Assembly (NCBI GenBank): GCA_017744315.1 | Contig: JAGIBN010000008.1 | Location: 62,001 to 126,000, forward strand | Length of the DNA stretch: 64,000 nucleotides | Origin: Porphyrobacter sp. | GTDB lineage: Bacteria; Pseudomonadota; Alphaproteobacteria; Sphingomonadales; Sphingomonadaceae | Reading direction: 5' to 3' | Shown here: in pieces, positions 35,888 to 44,544 of the stretch | Layout: the number at the start of each line of letters is the position of its first letter | How positions within the stretch are numbered: position 1 is the first letter of the stretch | Notes under the pieces: model-generated | The model's input: only the letters and a program-made list of their open reading frames with translations | Told to the model about the DNA's origin: nothing | Database searches by the model: none | Position numbers and translations under genes: made by a program

Positions 35888-37546
35888 ATGGCTGCGGACC
35901 TTTACGCAGACTATGTCATCGTCGGTGCAGGAAGCGCGGGTTGCGTGCTCGCGGCACGCCTGACGGAAAGCGGGGAGCACAAGGTGGTGCTGCTCGAGGC
36001 GGGCGGTGATGACCGGCCGTTCAAGGAGCCGAGCCAGTTCATCTCGAACATCATGATCCACACGCCGATCGGCTTCGGCAAGACGCTCAACGACCCCAAG
36101 GTCAACTGGCTCTACGAAACCGAGGTCGACGAGGGATCGGGCGGTCGGTCGCACAAGTGGCCCAAGGGCAAGGTGCTCGGCGGTTCGAGTTCGATCAACG
36201 GCATGCTCTATGTTCGCGGCCAGTCGGCCGACTACGACGGCTGGGCCCAGATGGGCGCGCGCGGCTGGAGCTGGGACGATGTCCTGCCCTACTTCCGCAA
36301 GAGCGAGCACCAGGAACGCGGCGAAGACGATTTCCACGGCGCCGACGGTCCGCTCAACGTGTCGGACTTTCCCGATGAGCACCCCGTCTCGGCCGCTCTG
36401 GTCGAAGCCTGCCAGCAGGCCGGCATTCCCTACAAGAAGGACCTCAACGACGGGAACCAGGAAGGCTGCAGCTTCTTCCAGATGACCGCCAAGAACGGTC
36501 GCCGGCATTCGGCTGCGGTGGCCTATCTTCACCCGGCAATGAAGCGTCCGAACCTGACCGTCGAAACCCGTGCGATGACCACGCGGATCATTTTCGACGG
36601 CAAGAAGGCGGTTGGAGTCGAGTTCAAGCAGAACGGTGAAACCCGCAAGGTCATGGTCGGACGGGAGGTTATCCTCGCCGCCGGTGCTGTGGAGAGCCCC
36701 AAGCTGCTCGAGATCAGCGGCGTCGGCCAGGGCCAGCTGCTGCAGGAACTGGGCGTGAAGGTCGTGCATGAATCGCCGATGGTCGGCGAGAACATGCAGG
36801 ACCACTACATGATCGGCTGCCAGGCGGCGTTGAAGGAGCCCCACCATTCGATCAACCAGCTTTCGCGCGGTGTGAAGCTGCTGGGCGAGATCGCCAAGTA
36901 CGGCCTCACTCGCAAGGGCCTGCTCAGCTATGCGGTGGCCCACGGCTGCGCGTTCGTGAAGACCCGGCCGGAACTGCAGTTCCCCGACGTGCAGATCCAC
37001 GTGATGGCTGCGTCGATGGACCTCGAATATTTGAACCAGTACCAGGGCCTGCGGCTCGACAAGGACCCGGGCATGGCGTCCAACCCGTGTCAGGTACGCC
37101 CGGAATCGCGTGGTTCGATCCACGCCAAGTCGCCCGACGGCACGGTGTGGCCGAAGATCGTGCCGAACTACCTCTCGGACCCGATCGACAAGCAGAGCGT
37201 GGTCGATCAGCTCAAGCTGATCCGCAAGATCTGGCAGCAGCCGGCGCTCGAACCCTACCTCAAGGAGAAGGGCGATCCGTTCGGCAATACCGACGAGGAA
37301 ATGCTGGCCTACGCCAAGCTGGCCGGCGGGACGCTCTACCACGCGGTCGGCACGGTCGCGATGGGCGACGAGCGCTACCCCCTCGATCCGCAGCTGCGCG
37401 TGCGCGGCGTCGAAGGCCTGCGTGTGATCGACGCTTCGGTGATGCCGAAGATCAGCAGCGGCAACACCAATGCCCCGACGATCATGATCGCCGAGAAGGG
37501 CGCCGAGATGGTGCTCGCCGACGCCAAGCAGGCGGTGGCGGCTTAA
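35888..37546 (+). CDS. GMC-family FAD-dependent alcohol oxidoreductase
   Basis: FAD enzyme of 552 residues oxidising an alcohol to an aldehyde or acid. It begins YADYVIVGAGSAGCVLAARL (ADP-binding motif) with EAGG at the end of the second strand, then KGKVLGGSSSINGMLYVRG (GMC signature 1) and GREVILAAGAVESPKLLEISG (signature 2). The catalytic pair is His485 (LYHAVGTVAMG) and Asn528 (SGNTNAPT). Gene order, divergent from a DUF3237 gene, resembles what a beta-5 (phenylcoumaran) pathway would need: PhcC/D-like oxidation followed by PhcF/G-like decarboxylation. Choline dehydrogenase-like activity is the alternative. Confidence 0.92.
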   Translation: MAADLYADYVIVGAGSAGCVLAARLTESGEHKVVLLEAGGDDRPFKEPSQFISNIMIHTPIGFGKTLNDPKVNWLYETEVDEGSGGRSHKWPKGKVLGGSSSINGMLYVRGQSADYDGWAQMGARGWSWDDVLPYFRKSEHQERGEDDFHGADGPLNVSDFPDEHPVSAALVEACQQAGIPYKKDLNDGNQEGCSFFQMTAKNGRRHSAAVAYLHPAMKRPNLTVETRAMTTRIIFDGKKAVGVEFKQNGETRKVMVGREVILAAGAVESPKLLEISGVGQGQLLQELGVKVVHESPMVGENMQDHYMIGCQAALKEPHHSINQLSRGVKLLGEIAKYGLTRKGLLSYAVAHGCAFVKTRPELQFPDVQIHVMAASMDLEYLNQYQGLRLDKDPGMASNPCQVRPESRGSIHAKSPDGTVWPKIVPNYLSDPIDKQSVVDQLKLIRKIWQQPALEPYLKEKGDPFGNTDEEMLAYAKLAGGTLYHAVGTVAMGDERYPLDPQLRVRGVEGLRVIDASVMPKISSGNTNAPTIMIAEKGAEMVLADAKQAVAA

Positions 37547-37553
37547 GTCGAGA

Positions 37554-37588
37554 AAATCCTCCCTGTCGCGCAGCGACGGGGAGGGTTT
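37554..37588. terminator. Bidirectional terminator hairpin (half-element of the palindromic repeat family)
   Basis: AAATCCTCCC-TGTCGC / GCGACGGGGAGGGTTT pairs into a long stem with a CAG-type loop, with A-runs and T-runs on both sides, between the GMC stop and the end of a convergent gene 4 bases away. Its outer arms match the CCTCCCC repeat family (copy 5, one hairpin only). Confidence 0.7.
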
Positions 37589-37591
37589 CAT

Positions 37592-38083
37592 TCAAATCAA
37601 AGTCAGCGCCGCCACAGCCGCGCCAGCGCAAAGCACCACGAAGCCCCCGGCCCACAAGCCAACGCGAACAAAGTGGCCCTTCAGCGTGTGGTCCTCGACG
37701 ATCTCGACCGGCTCCTCAGGCGCAATCACCGCGCCCATACCCGCGCCAAAGGCCGGCTCCAGCCGCGGCAGGTTGACCGCCGATGTCAGGGCGAGCTTCT
37801 CGCTGGCAATGGCGAGCCGTTGATCCGCCAGTTCGGCTTCCAGCTCTCCTGCATCGGGGCCGCCTTCACCTTTTGCCAGCCCTTCAAGCTGCCGGTCGAT
37901 GCCGACCAGTCGGTCGACCTGCTCCAGCGCACGACGGCGATTGCCTGAAAGCACCGCGAGTTGCAGCCGTGCCTGAGCAAGGCCGCTCGCACGCATGAGA
38001 TTGAGTTCGGGGCGAAATATTCCGCGCCTGTCCAAATGAAACAACGCATTGCCGTCAGCGACGGCGGCGGAGTGTGCGACCAC
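37592..38083 (-). CDS. Hypothetical tail-anchored protein
   Basis: 163 residues from GTG 38083, 7 bases after GGGAG. The middle is a charged helical stretch (GNRRRALEQVDRLVGIDRQL) likely to form a coiled coil, and the C-terminus is one hydrophobic helix (VGLWAGGFVVLCAGAAVAAL). I do not recognise a family. It follows the DUF6624 gene in the same direction with a 144-base gap in which I see no clear signal. Confidence 0.6.
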   Translation of the reverse strand: MVAHSAAVADGNALFHLDRRGIFRPELNLMRASGLAQARLQLAVLSGNRRRALEQVDRLVGIDRQLEGLAKGEGGPDAGELEAELADQRLAIASEKLALTSAVNLPRLEPAFGAGMGAVIAPEEPVEIVEDHTLKGHFVRVGLWAGGFVVLCAGAAVAALTLI

Positions 38084-38227
38084 TTGTCATCTCCCGTCGT
38101 CCCCTGTGCGCGCCAAGCTAAGCCAGCGTGCATCGAGATTGAAAACTGCCTTCCGATCAAACGGGTATCGTTCGGGCCAGGCAGTGCCCAGCGCAGGCCT
38201 GCCTTCCTTGGTGCACGTCGAGCCGCG

Positions 38228-39229
38228 TCAACAACGACCGTAGCTGGCCTGCATCCGCGCGGCATTCTCGGCGAGCGATTCCATTCCCGCCTCTTCTCGC
38301 AAGCGCTCGACGGCGGCTTCATCGGCTATGGGAAGCGGCGCATACGCTCCGTCCACGCACTGATACTGTGTGCCGTAGCGCTGCTTGCCGGTCAGTTTTA
38401 GGGCGATGCGATCCGTAAGGTAGGCGTAGTCTCTCGCAGAGACCTCCTTTTGCGCGACCAGCGGTTCCATCAGATTGAGCGCCCTGAGTTGAAACACCGG
38501 GTCCGCGTCGGCGTGCTGTACGAGCAACCAGGCCGCGCCCGAGGCATCCTCGCCGACTTCAGAAATCTTCGGCCAGCCGTTTTCGGCAACGACACTCTTC
38601 AGCCATTCGGTGTTGGCGTGATCGTATTCGGCCATGGCCAGACCGATGTGCGCCCGAACGATCGCGCGGGCGAGCGGCGACATCTCGGGGAAGTCGCTAT
38701 CTTCCCTCATCGCCCAGGTCAGGCCCATCCGGATTGTCTGCTCACCAACGGTGCGCGCCTTGAGTTCCGACGCGAGATCCTTCGAACGTGGACGCGCCGC
38801 TTCGTCTGCATTCCTGGCCGCCGTTACGTAGGCCAGGGCGACGGGCGTGGCCGTGGCCAGTTCCCGCTCGAACATCTTGAAAGAGCTGTTGTCCGTGATC
38901 ATCGGTTGCGATGCCACGGTCCGGCACAGAAGCGGCGCCGCGTTGACGTTGTCTACCTTGGCGTCGGGATATCCCTCCGCCGCGAGATTGGCGCGCAATT
39001 CGTCATGCGCTGTCGTCCAGCACTGTTGCGACCACTGCAGAAAGGCTTCGTAGGCGGCTGCCTCTTCCGCCGATGCGTCCTGGAAACGCCCCCTCAGCCA
39101 CCCGTAGTCTCCGGGATCGAACTTGCCGTCCTTGATGTAGGGCTGGAGAACCGGAGGGGGCGGTGGTGCCTCGGTCGCGGCGCAAAGGAACGTCGCGAAC
39201 AGCACAAGAGTCACGCTTCGAAACGCCAT
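38228..39229 (-). CDS. Exported DUF6624-type protein
   Basis: 333 residues with a short signal peptide (MAFRSVTLVLFATFLCAATEA). The C-terminal third has the DUF6624 pattern: NGWPKISEVGEDASGAAWLL, VQHADADPVFQLRAL and DYAYLTDRIALKLTGKQRYGTQ. The N-terminal part is helical with cysteines (QQCWTTAHDEL, PLLCRTVAS) that may be disulfide-bonded. DUF6624 has no established function. It is separated from the dioxygenase gene by a terminator, so it is probably a separate unit. Confidence 0.75.
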   Translation of the reverse strand: MAFRSVTLVLFATFLCAATEAPPPPPVLQPYIKDGKFDPGDYGWLRGRFQDASAEEAAAYEAFLQWSQQCWTTAHDELRANLAAEGYPDAKVDNVNAAPLLCRTVASQPMITDNSSFKMFERELATATPVALAYVTAARNADEAARPRSKDLASELKARTVGEQTIRMGLTWAMREDSDFPEMSPLARAIVRAHIGLAMAEYDHANTEWLKSVVAENGWPKISEVGEDASGAAWLLVQHADADPVFQLRALNLMEPLVAQKEVSARDYAYLTDRIALKLTGKQRYGTQYQCVDGAYAPLPIADEAAVERLREEAGMESLAENAARMQASYGRC

Positions 39230-39308
39230 CGTATCTCTCCCCGAAAGACGCGACCCTTTTCGAGGAGCGATTTCAACGTTCTGCCGCTGAACCCCTTGTG
39301 AACGGGAA

Positions 39309-39336
39309 GCTCCCCTCCCTCACGCGAGAGGGGAGC
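39309..39336 (-). terminator. Hairpin after the lignostilbene dioxygenase gene
   Basis: GCTCCCCTC and GAGGGGAGC form a perfect 9-bp stem with a 10-base loop, starting 8 bases after the dioxygenase stop (leftward). There is only a weak T-rich tail. Confidence 0.6.
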
Positions 39337-39344
39337 CTGTCAGC

Positions 39345-40814
39345 CTAGGCCGCCAGTCCGATTTCCTCGCTCGGCGCGAAGTTGCCGTGGAGGCCGAAGC
39401 GCAGTTGGATCGGCACCTTGATCGTCGCAATCGGGCCCTTCTCGATGTCGAGCGCATCGAACAGCAACAGGTCGCTGCGATGTTCTTCCAGCCGGTTGCA
39501 GACCTGCACGATCCAGCCGTCGCCTTCCGGCGCATCCTTGCTGCGCGGGATGAAGCACGGCTCCTGCAGGCTCGACACCGGGCCGCACCACCAGTGCTGC
39601 TCCTTCCCGGTTTCGAGATCCTTGAGGAACAGGCAGTTCATCAGGAGCCCGCCGGCGCTGCCGCCCTTCAGTTCCACCGGACGGCGCATGTCCATCTCCA
39701 GGAACCAGCCGTAACGGTTGTGCTTCCCGGCAAATCGGTCGTCGATGCGCGGGAATTCGGCCGCCGTATCGGTCAGCTTGGTTATCGCGTCGAAGTCCTC
39801 GCCGTTGCTGGCCATGTCGACGGTCCAGTCGGTAAGGAAGCTCATGGCCTCCATTCCGTTGAACGGCGCGCCGTGCACGTCGGGGAAGAACGGGAACATG
39901 TTGTTCTTCGCCTCGCAGGTCAGGAAGTGGACCTTGGTCCCTTCCTGCCAGGCGTTGAGCACATGGCTGGCGAAGCAGTTGTCGCGCTTGAACCAGCGGA
40001 TGTCTTCCTCCTTCAGGTCATCGCGCCGGGGGATCACGCCGAGGTAGACTGGCATCGTGGTGTCGAAGCCGAAGTGCGGCAGGCCCTTCTCCAGCCGCTC
40101 CCACGAACCGATCGAGGGCACGATGTGCAGCACGAGGTAGTCCTCGGTGATCCCGAAGTCGTGCATCATGCAGTAGTAGGGAACCTTGAACCACTTCTCG
40201 CGGACCAGTTCGCCCTCGGGGCTGACTTCGTAATAGGTCACGTCGTCGGTGCAGAGGCCGGAGGCGGCATAACCGATGGCGACCATGTTGCCGGTCTTCG
40301 GGTCAACCTTGGGATGCGCGGTGAAGGTCTGGCCGGTCATCTTGCCGCCGAACTTCTCGAACCCGATGGTTTCCATCGTCGCGGGGTCCATCAGCAGCGC
40401 GGGGGAATCTTCCTTCATCGCCCACAGCTTCCCGGCATAGATCCAGGCGTTGGTGTTGGCCGTGGAGCGAAACTCACCCTTCACGCTCTCATCGTCGGTC
40501 AACGGATTGCGGTAGGCGCCGAACAGCGCCTTGCCCGCCTCGTTTTCCAGCTTCCACTTGTCGGTATGGGCCCAGCGCTGGCGGAAGTCGCACTGGCCGT
40601 CATGAAAATGGAAGCGGGTGATCATGCCGTCGCCGTTGAACGAGATGTCGTCCCCCAGGCGCGGCGGGAACTGCGGATCGGGCTGCACGCGGTAGAACGC
40701 GCCGTCGAGTTCGGGCGGAATGGTGCCTTCGTGCTGAAGGTCGCTGATGTCGGCTTCGATCCGGCTGGGGGTGTTGAAGCCGGTAAAGCTCGGGGTCTGG
40801 GGAAAATGCGCCAT
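39345..40814 (-). CDS. lsd: Lignostilbene alpha,beta-dioxygenase (carotenoid oxygenase family)
   Basis: Non-haem Fe(II) enzyme that splits the central C=C of hydroxylated stilbenes into two aromatic aldehydes. 489 residues with a seven-bladed propeller pattern. The four iron His ligands are at 167 (FTAHPK), 218 (MMHDF), 284 (ASHVLN) and 476 (GLHGNF), the same positions as in Novosphingobium NOV1 as I recall it. Tyr101 and Lys134, which bind the 4-hydroxyl of the substrate there, are also kept. It begins MAHFPQT, like NOV1. It is divergent from a MarR regulator with a dyad between them. Products such as vanillin would feed the aldehyde dehydrogenase at 26.9 kb. Confidence 0.92.
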   Translation of the reverse strand: MAHFPQTPSFTGFNTPSRIEADISDLQHEGTIPPELDGAFYRVQPDPQFPPRLGDDISFNGDGMITRFHFHDGQCDFRQRWAHTDKWKLENEAGKALFGAYRNPLTDDESVKGEFRSTANTNAWIYAGKLWAMKEDSPALLMDPATMETIGFEKFGGKMTGQTFTAHPKVDPKTGNMVAIGYAASGLCTDDVTYYEVSPEGELVREKWFKVPYYCMMHDFGITEDYLVLHIVPSIGSWERLEKGLPHFGFDTTMPVYLGVIPRRDDLKEEDIRWFKRDNCFASHVLNAWQEGTKVHFLTCEAKNNMFPFFPDVHGAPFNGMEAMSFLTDWTVDMASNGEDFDAITKLTDTAAEFPRIDDRFAGKHNRYGWFLEMDMRRPVELKGGSAGGLLMNCLFLKDLETGKEQHWWCGPVSSLQEPCFIPRSKDAPEGDGWIVQVCNRLEEHRSDLLLFDALDIEKGPIATIKVPIQLRFGLHGNFAPSEEIGLAA

Positions 40815-40852
40815 CGGGTCCTCTCTTAACGCGCGCCGCCTTGTTGCGGACG

Positions 40853-40873
40853 ATTGTATGCTCCACTAACAAT
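40853..40873. promoter_or_regulatory. Candidate MarR operator between dioxygenase and regulator genes
   Basis: ATTGT-n11-ACAAT is a 21-bp dyad with 5-bp arms and one inner matching pair, midway in the 91-base gap between the divergent dioxygenase (start 40814) and MarR (start 40906) genes. Size and position fit an autoregulating MarR dimer. Assigned from symmetry and context only. Confidence 0.45.
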
Positions 40874-40905
40874 TAGGCAAGGGATGGGATGAGGATTAGG
40901 GGCTA

Positions 40906-41358
40906 GTGCCGACTGTGAAACTGATGGATGTCAAATCCCGGGGCCTTGGCGGGCTCGACGGGGTCGTGGGCTTCCATCTCCGGCTCGCGCATGGCGCGGT
41001 CTACCGCCACTTTACCGAGACCTTCGCCAATCTCGATCTCACCCAGAAACAGGTTTCCGCCCTCTGGCTTGCCGCCGAGGAGCCGGGCATTTCGCAGGTC
41101 GAACTCGGCCGCAAGCTCAGCATGGACCGGGCGACGACGATGACGATCGTCAATCGCCTGCAGGACCGCGAGTTCATTCGGCGTGAGCGGTCGGACAGCG
41201 ACGGACGCAAGCAGGCGCTCCATGTGACGGAGGCGGGACTCGCCGCGTTGGACGAGGCCAAAGTCTGCATCGCGGAACATGAAAAGTGGCTGAAGGCGCG
41301 CTTCACCGCGGCCGAAGTCGAAAAACTGGTGGAAATGCTCACGCGAATCCACGAATGA
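40906..41358 (+). CDS. MarR-family transcriptional regulator
   Basis: 150-residue winged-helix dimer. The recognition region reads PGISQVELGRKLSMDRATTMTIVNRLQDREFI and the wing is RRERSDSDGRKQALHVTEAG, the family's DxRxxxxxLT signature with K for one R. GTG 40906 is used; GTG 40915 and ATG 40924 are in-frame alternatives near the same AGGGG. It is divergent from the lignostilbene dioxygenase and 31 bases upstream of an aromatic-acid MFS gene, so it probably represses both and responds to an aromatic intermediate. Confidence 0.9.
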   Translation: MPTVKLMDVKSRGLGGLDGVVGFHLRLAHGAVYRHFTETFANLDLTQKQVSALWLAAEEPGISQVELGRKLSMDRATTMTIVNRLQDREFIRRERSDSDGRKQALHVTEAGLAALDEAKVCIAEHEKWLKARFTAAEVEKLVEMLTRIHE

Positions 41359-41389
41359 GACCCCTTCTTGGGAGAGAGGAATACTAAAG

Positions 41390-42742
41390 ATGGCAGGTGT
41401 CGCTGGGGGATCTAATCCCATCCAGGTGATCGACGACAACCCGATGACGTTCCGTCAGTGGGTCGTGATCGTCCTGATGATTCTGCTCAACGCACTCGAT
41501 GGTTTCGACGTGCTGTCCAGCGCCTTCGCCGCACCGGGCATTTCCGAAGAGTGGGGCATTCCGCGCTCTGAGCTCGGCATCGTCCTTTCTGCCGAACTCA
41601 TCGGCATGGGCTTCGGCTCGCTCATCCTCGGCGGCGTCGCCGACAAGGCCGGACGCAAGGCGACCATGCTCGCCTGCCTCGTGATCATGACCATCGGCAT
41701 GTACATGGCGCACGCTGCCAACGGCGTGACCGAACTGACCATCTGGCGGCTCATCACCGGCCTTGGCATCGGCGGCATGCTCGCCGCGACCAACGCGGTG
41801 ACGGCCGAAAGCTCGAGCAAGAAAGACCGCAGCCTGGCGATGGCGCTCTACGTCATCGGCTACCCGCTTGGTGGCGTGATTGGCGGCTTCGCGGCGCAGA
41901 GCTGGCTGCTGGTCGATTACGACTGGCGCGCAGTGTTCCTGTTCGGCGCGATCGTGACCGCCGTCATGATCCCGCTGGTCATGCTGCTGGTTCCTGAGAC
42001 CCCGGCTTTCTACGCGGCCCGCCGTCCTGAAGGCGCGCTGGCGAAAATCAACAAGTCGCTCCGCGCGCTGCGCCAGCCGGAAATCGCCGAGCTGCCGCCG
42101 GTGCCCGAAGCCGTCGCCAAGCCCAAGGTTACAGACATCCTGTCCAACCCGCGCCTGCGGCCCGTCACGCTGCTGCTGGCGTTTGGCTACATGTTCCACA
42201 CCCTGACCTTCTACTTCATCCTGAAGTTCGCGGTGCAGATCGTTCATGACGCCGGTTTCTCGCAGCCCGAAGCGGCAAGCACGCTGACCGTTGCCAACAT
42301 CGGCGGCGCCGTTGGCGGCGCGATTTTCGGATTCGCGCTCAAGAAGTGGGACATCAAGGGCCCGACCATCGCCGCCGCCGTGCTCGGCTCGGCAGCGGTT
42401 GCCGCGTTCGGCATGGGTAGCGGGACGTTGTGGGGCTGGCGGATTGCCGCGTTCCTGACGATGTTCTTCCTCAACGCCGCGATCGTTGGCTACTACGCCG
42501 CCTTCGCCCGTGGCTTCCCGGCCTATGCCCGCGCTACCGGCACGGGCTTCGTGCTCGGCGTCGGCCGGGCCGGTGCGGCGGGGTCGCCGATCATTGCCGG
42601 GTTCCTGTTCACGGCGCTCGGCAACAGCGAGTTGTTCACCGTCTCGGTGATCATGTCGCTGGGTGCGATCATCGGTGCGGGCCTGCTGTGGCTGCTGCCG
42701 CTGCGCGATGCCGATGCGGAAATGGCAAGCGAGGCGCGCTAA
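41390..42742 (+). CDS. MFS transporter, aromatic acid:H+ symporter (AAHS) type
   Basis: 450-residue, 12-helix inner-membrane carrier of the PcaK/VanK type. The first helix ends with LLNALDGFDVLSSAFAAP, the DGFD motif of AAHS carriers, and the loop 2-3 motif is GGVADKAGRKATMLACL. SSKKDRSLAMALYVIGYPLGGVIGG lies after helix 4. The ATG is preceded by GGGAGAGAGG. It follows the MarR gene in the same direction and probably imports a protonated phenolic acid such as vanillate, protocatechuate or a dimer acid; which one is not determined. Confidence 0.92.
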   Translation: MAGVAGGSNPIQVIDDNPMTFRQWVVIVLMILLNALDGFDVLSSAFAAPGISEEWGIPRSELGIVLSAELIGMGFGSLILGGVADKAGRKATMLACLVIMTIGMYMAHAANGVTELTIWRLITGLGIGGMLAATNAVTAESSSKKDRSLAMALYVIGYPLGGVIGGFAAQSWLLVDYDWRAVFLFGAIVTAVMIPLVMLLVPETPAFYAARRPEGALAKINKSLRALRQPEIAELPPVPEAVAKPKVTDILSNPRLRPVTLLLAFGYMFHTLTFYFILKFAVQIVHDAGFSQPEAASTLTVANIGGAVGGAIFGFALKKWDIKGPTIAAAVLGSAAVAAFGMGSGTLWGWRIAAFLTMFFLNAAIVGYYAAFARGFPAYARATGTGFVLGVGRAGAAGSPIIAGFLFTALGNSELFTVSVIMSLGAIIGAGLLWLLPLRDADAEMASEAR

Positions 42743-42776
42743 AGCGCTTCGCCCGCGGGCCACTTTCGGCTGGCGC

Positions 42777-42816
42777 GGAACGGACAGAAAGGCCATGGCG
42801 CCTGACTGTCCGTTCC
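42777..42816. promoter_or_regulatory. Perfect 11-bp inverted repeat upstream of adhC
   Basis: GGAACGGACAG and CTGTCCGTTCC are exact complements 18 bases apart, ending 22 bases before the adhC ATG and starting 35 bases after the MFS stop. It could be a terminator for the MFS unit, a two-site operator, or an mRNA leader hairpin. There is no T-run, which disfavours a simple terminator. Confidence 0.6.
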
Positions 42817-42838
42817 AGCTAGCAATGAGAGTGTAGCC

Positions 42839-43951
<1,113 letters not shown>

Positions 43952-44013
43952 GCCTTCGTTTCAAACCTTGAACGCGGGCCCGCTTAGACGAGGCCCGTGA
44001 TCGGGAGATCTTC

Positions 44014-44403
44014 ATGTTCAGACATCTTGCCATCGGGACGAATGATCCCGAGGCGGCTCGCCGTTTCTACGATGCAACCTTTGACGCCCTGGGCGTTCCG
44101 GCCGCGACCACAGACGCCAAGGGCCGCCTGCTCTATCGCCACGATGGCGCGCTCTTGATCGTCGGTCGGCCGATCGACGGGCAGCCGGCGACTCATGCAA
44201 ACGGCGGCACCATCGGCTTTTCAGCGCGTTCGGAAGAGGCCGTGCTCGCCTGGCACACCGCAGGGCTCACCAACGGTGGGACGGAATGCGAGGGGCAGCC
44301 CGTGAAGAGGGTTTCGCCCGCAACGGGTCGAGACGTTACGGTCGCCTATCTCCGAGATCCGGCCGGAAACAAGCTCTGCGCGGTATGCGACGCGCCGGAG
44401 TGA
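44014..44403 (+). CDS. VOC-superfamily (glyoxalase-like) protein, first of a tandem pair
   Basis: 129 residues made of two beta-alpha-beta-beta-beta modules: MFRHLAIGTNDPEAARRFYDATFDALG and a closing VAYLRDPAGNKLCAVC. The end-motif DPxGNKxCA and the H-LG start match the VOC metalloenzyme fold, though not all metal ligands are certain. It is paralogous to the next gene. It lies between adhC and fghA, where a glutathione-dependent formaldehyde-activating enzyme is sometimes found, so a glutathione-adduct role is a fair guess. Confidence 0.88.
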   Translation: MFRHLAIGTNDPEAARRFYDATFDALGVPAATTDAKGRLLYRHDGALLIVGRPIDGQPATHANGGTIGFSARSEEAVLAWHTAGLTNGGTECEGQPVKRVSPATGRDVTVAYLRDPAGNKLCAVCDAPE

Positions 44404-44467
44404 AGCTGAGCGCCGCTCCCGGGAAAGGACAAAGCGCGCTAAAACTGAAAAATCGCCCCAGCATCTT

Positions 44468-44496
44468 TCATAAGGGCGAAAATTTCGTCTATATGA
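44468..44496. promoter_or_regulatory. 29-bp nested dyad upstream of the second VOC gene and fgh-fds operon
   Basis: TCATA-n4-CGAAA-A-TTTCG-n4-TATGA is symmetric about 44482, with 11 of 14 positions paired. Its right arm overlaps a good -10 hexamer, TATGAT (44492-44497), so a bound protein would block transcription from there. Together with the hairpin next to it, this marks a regulated promoter for the VOC2-fghA-fds genes. Evidence is sequence symmetry only. Confidence 0.55.
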
Positions 44497-44499
44497 TGA

Positions 44500-44514
44500 C
44501 CCTGCCTGACAGGG
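44500..44514 (+). promoter_or_regulatory. Small leader hairpin before the second VOC gene
   Basis: CCCTG-CCTGA-CAGGG, a perfect 5-bp stem about where a transcript from the TATGAT box would begin, 30 bases before the VOC ATG. It may stabilise the 5' end. Confidence 0.3.
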
Positions 44515-44544
44515 CCCTGATAAGAATCGACAGGAGAGTCGCCG

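Noticed and set aside
23147..37588. Insertion sequences bounded by the palindromic repeats
   Set aside because: No transposase reading frame lies between or within any copies, and the copies are 35-147 bases long, so they are listed as non-autonomous repeats only.
39387..40829. 480-codon open frame on the plus strand opposite the dioxygenase
   Set aside because: The dioxygenase strand keeps all four iron His ligands. The opposite reading has no domain or export signal.
42743..42838. EcfG (general stress) promoter, GGAAC-n17-CGTT, before adhC
   Set aside because: GGAAC is present at 42777 but the expected CGTT downstream reads CGCC; GGAAC is better explained as part of the 11-bp inverted repeat.
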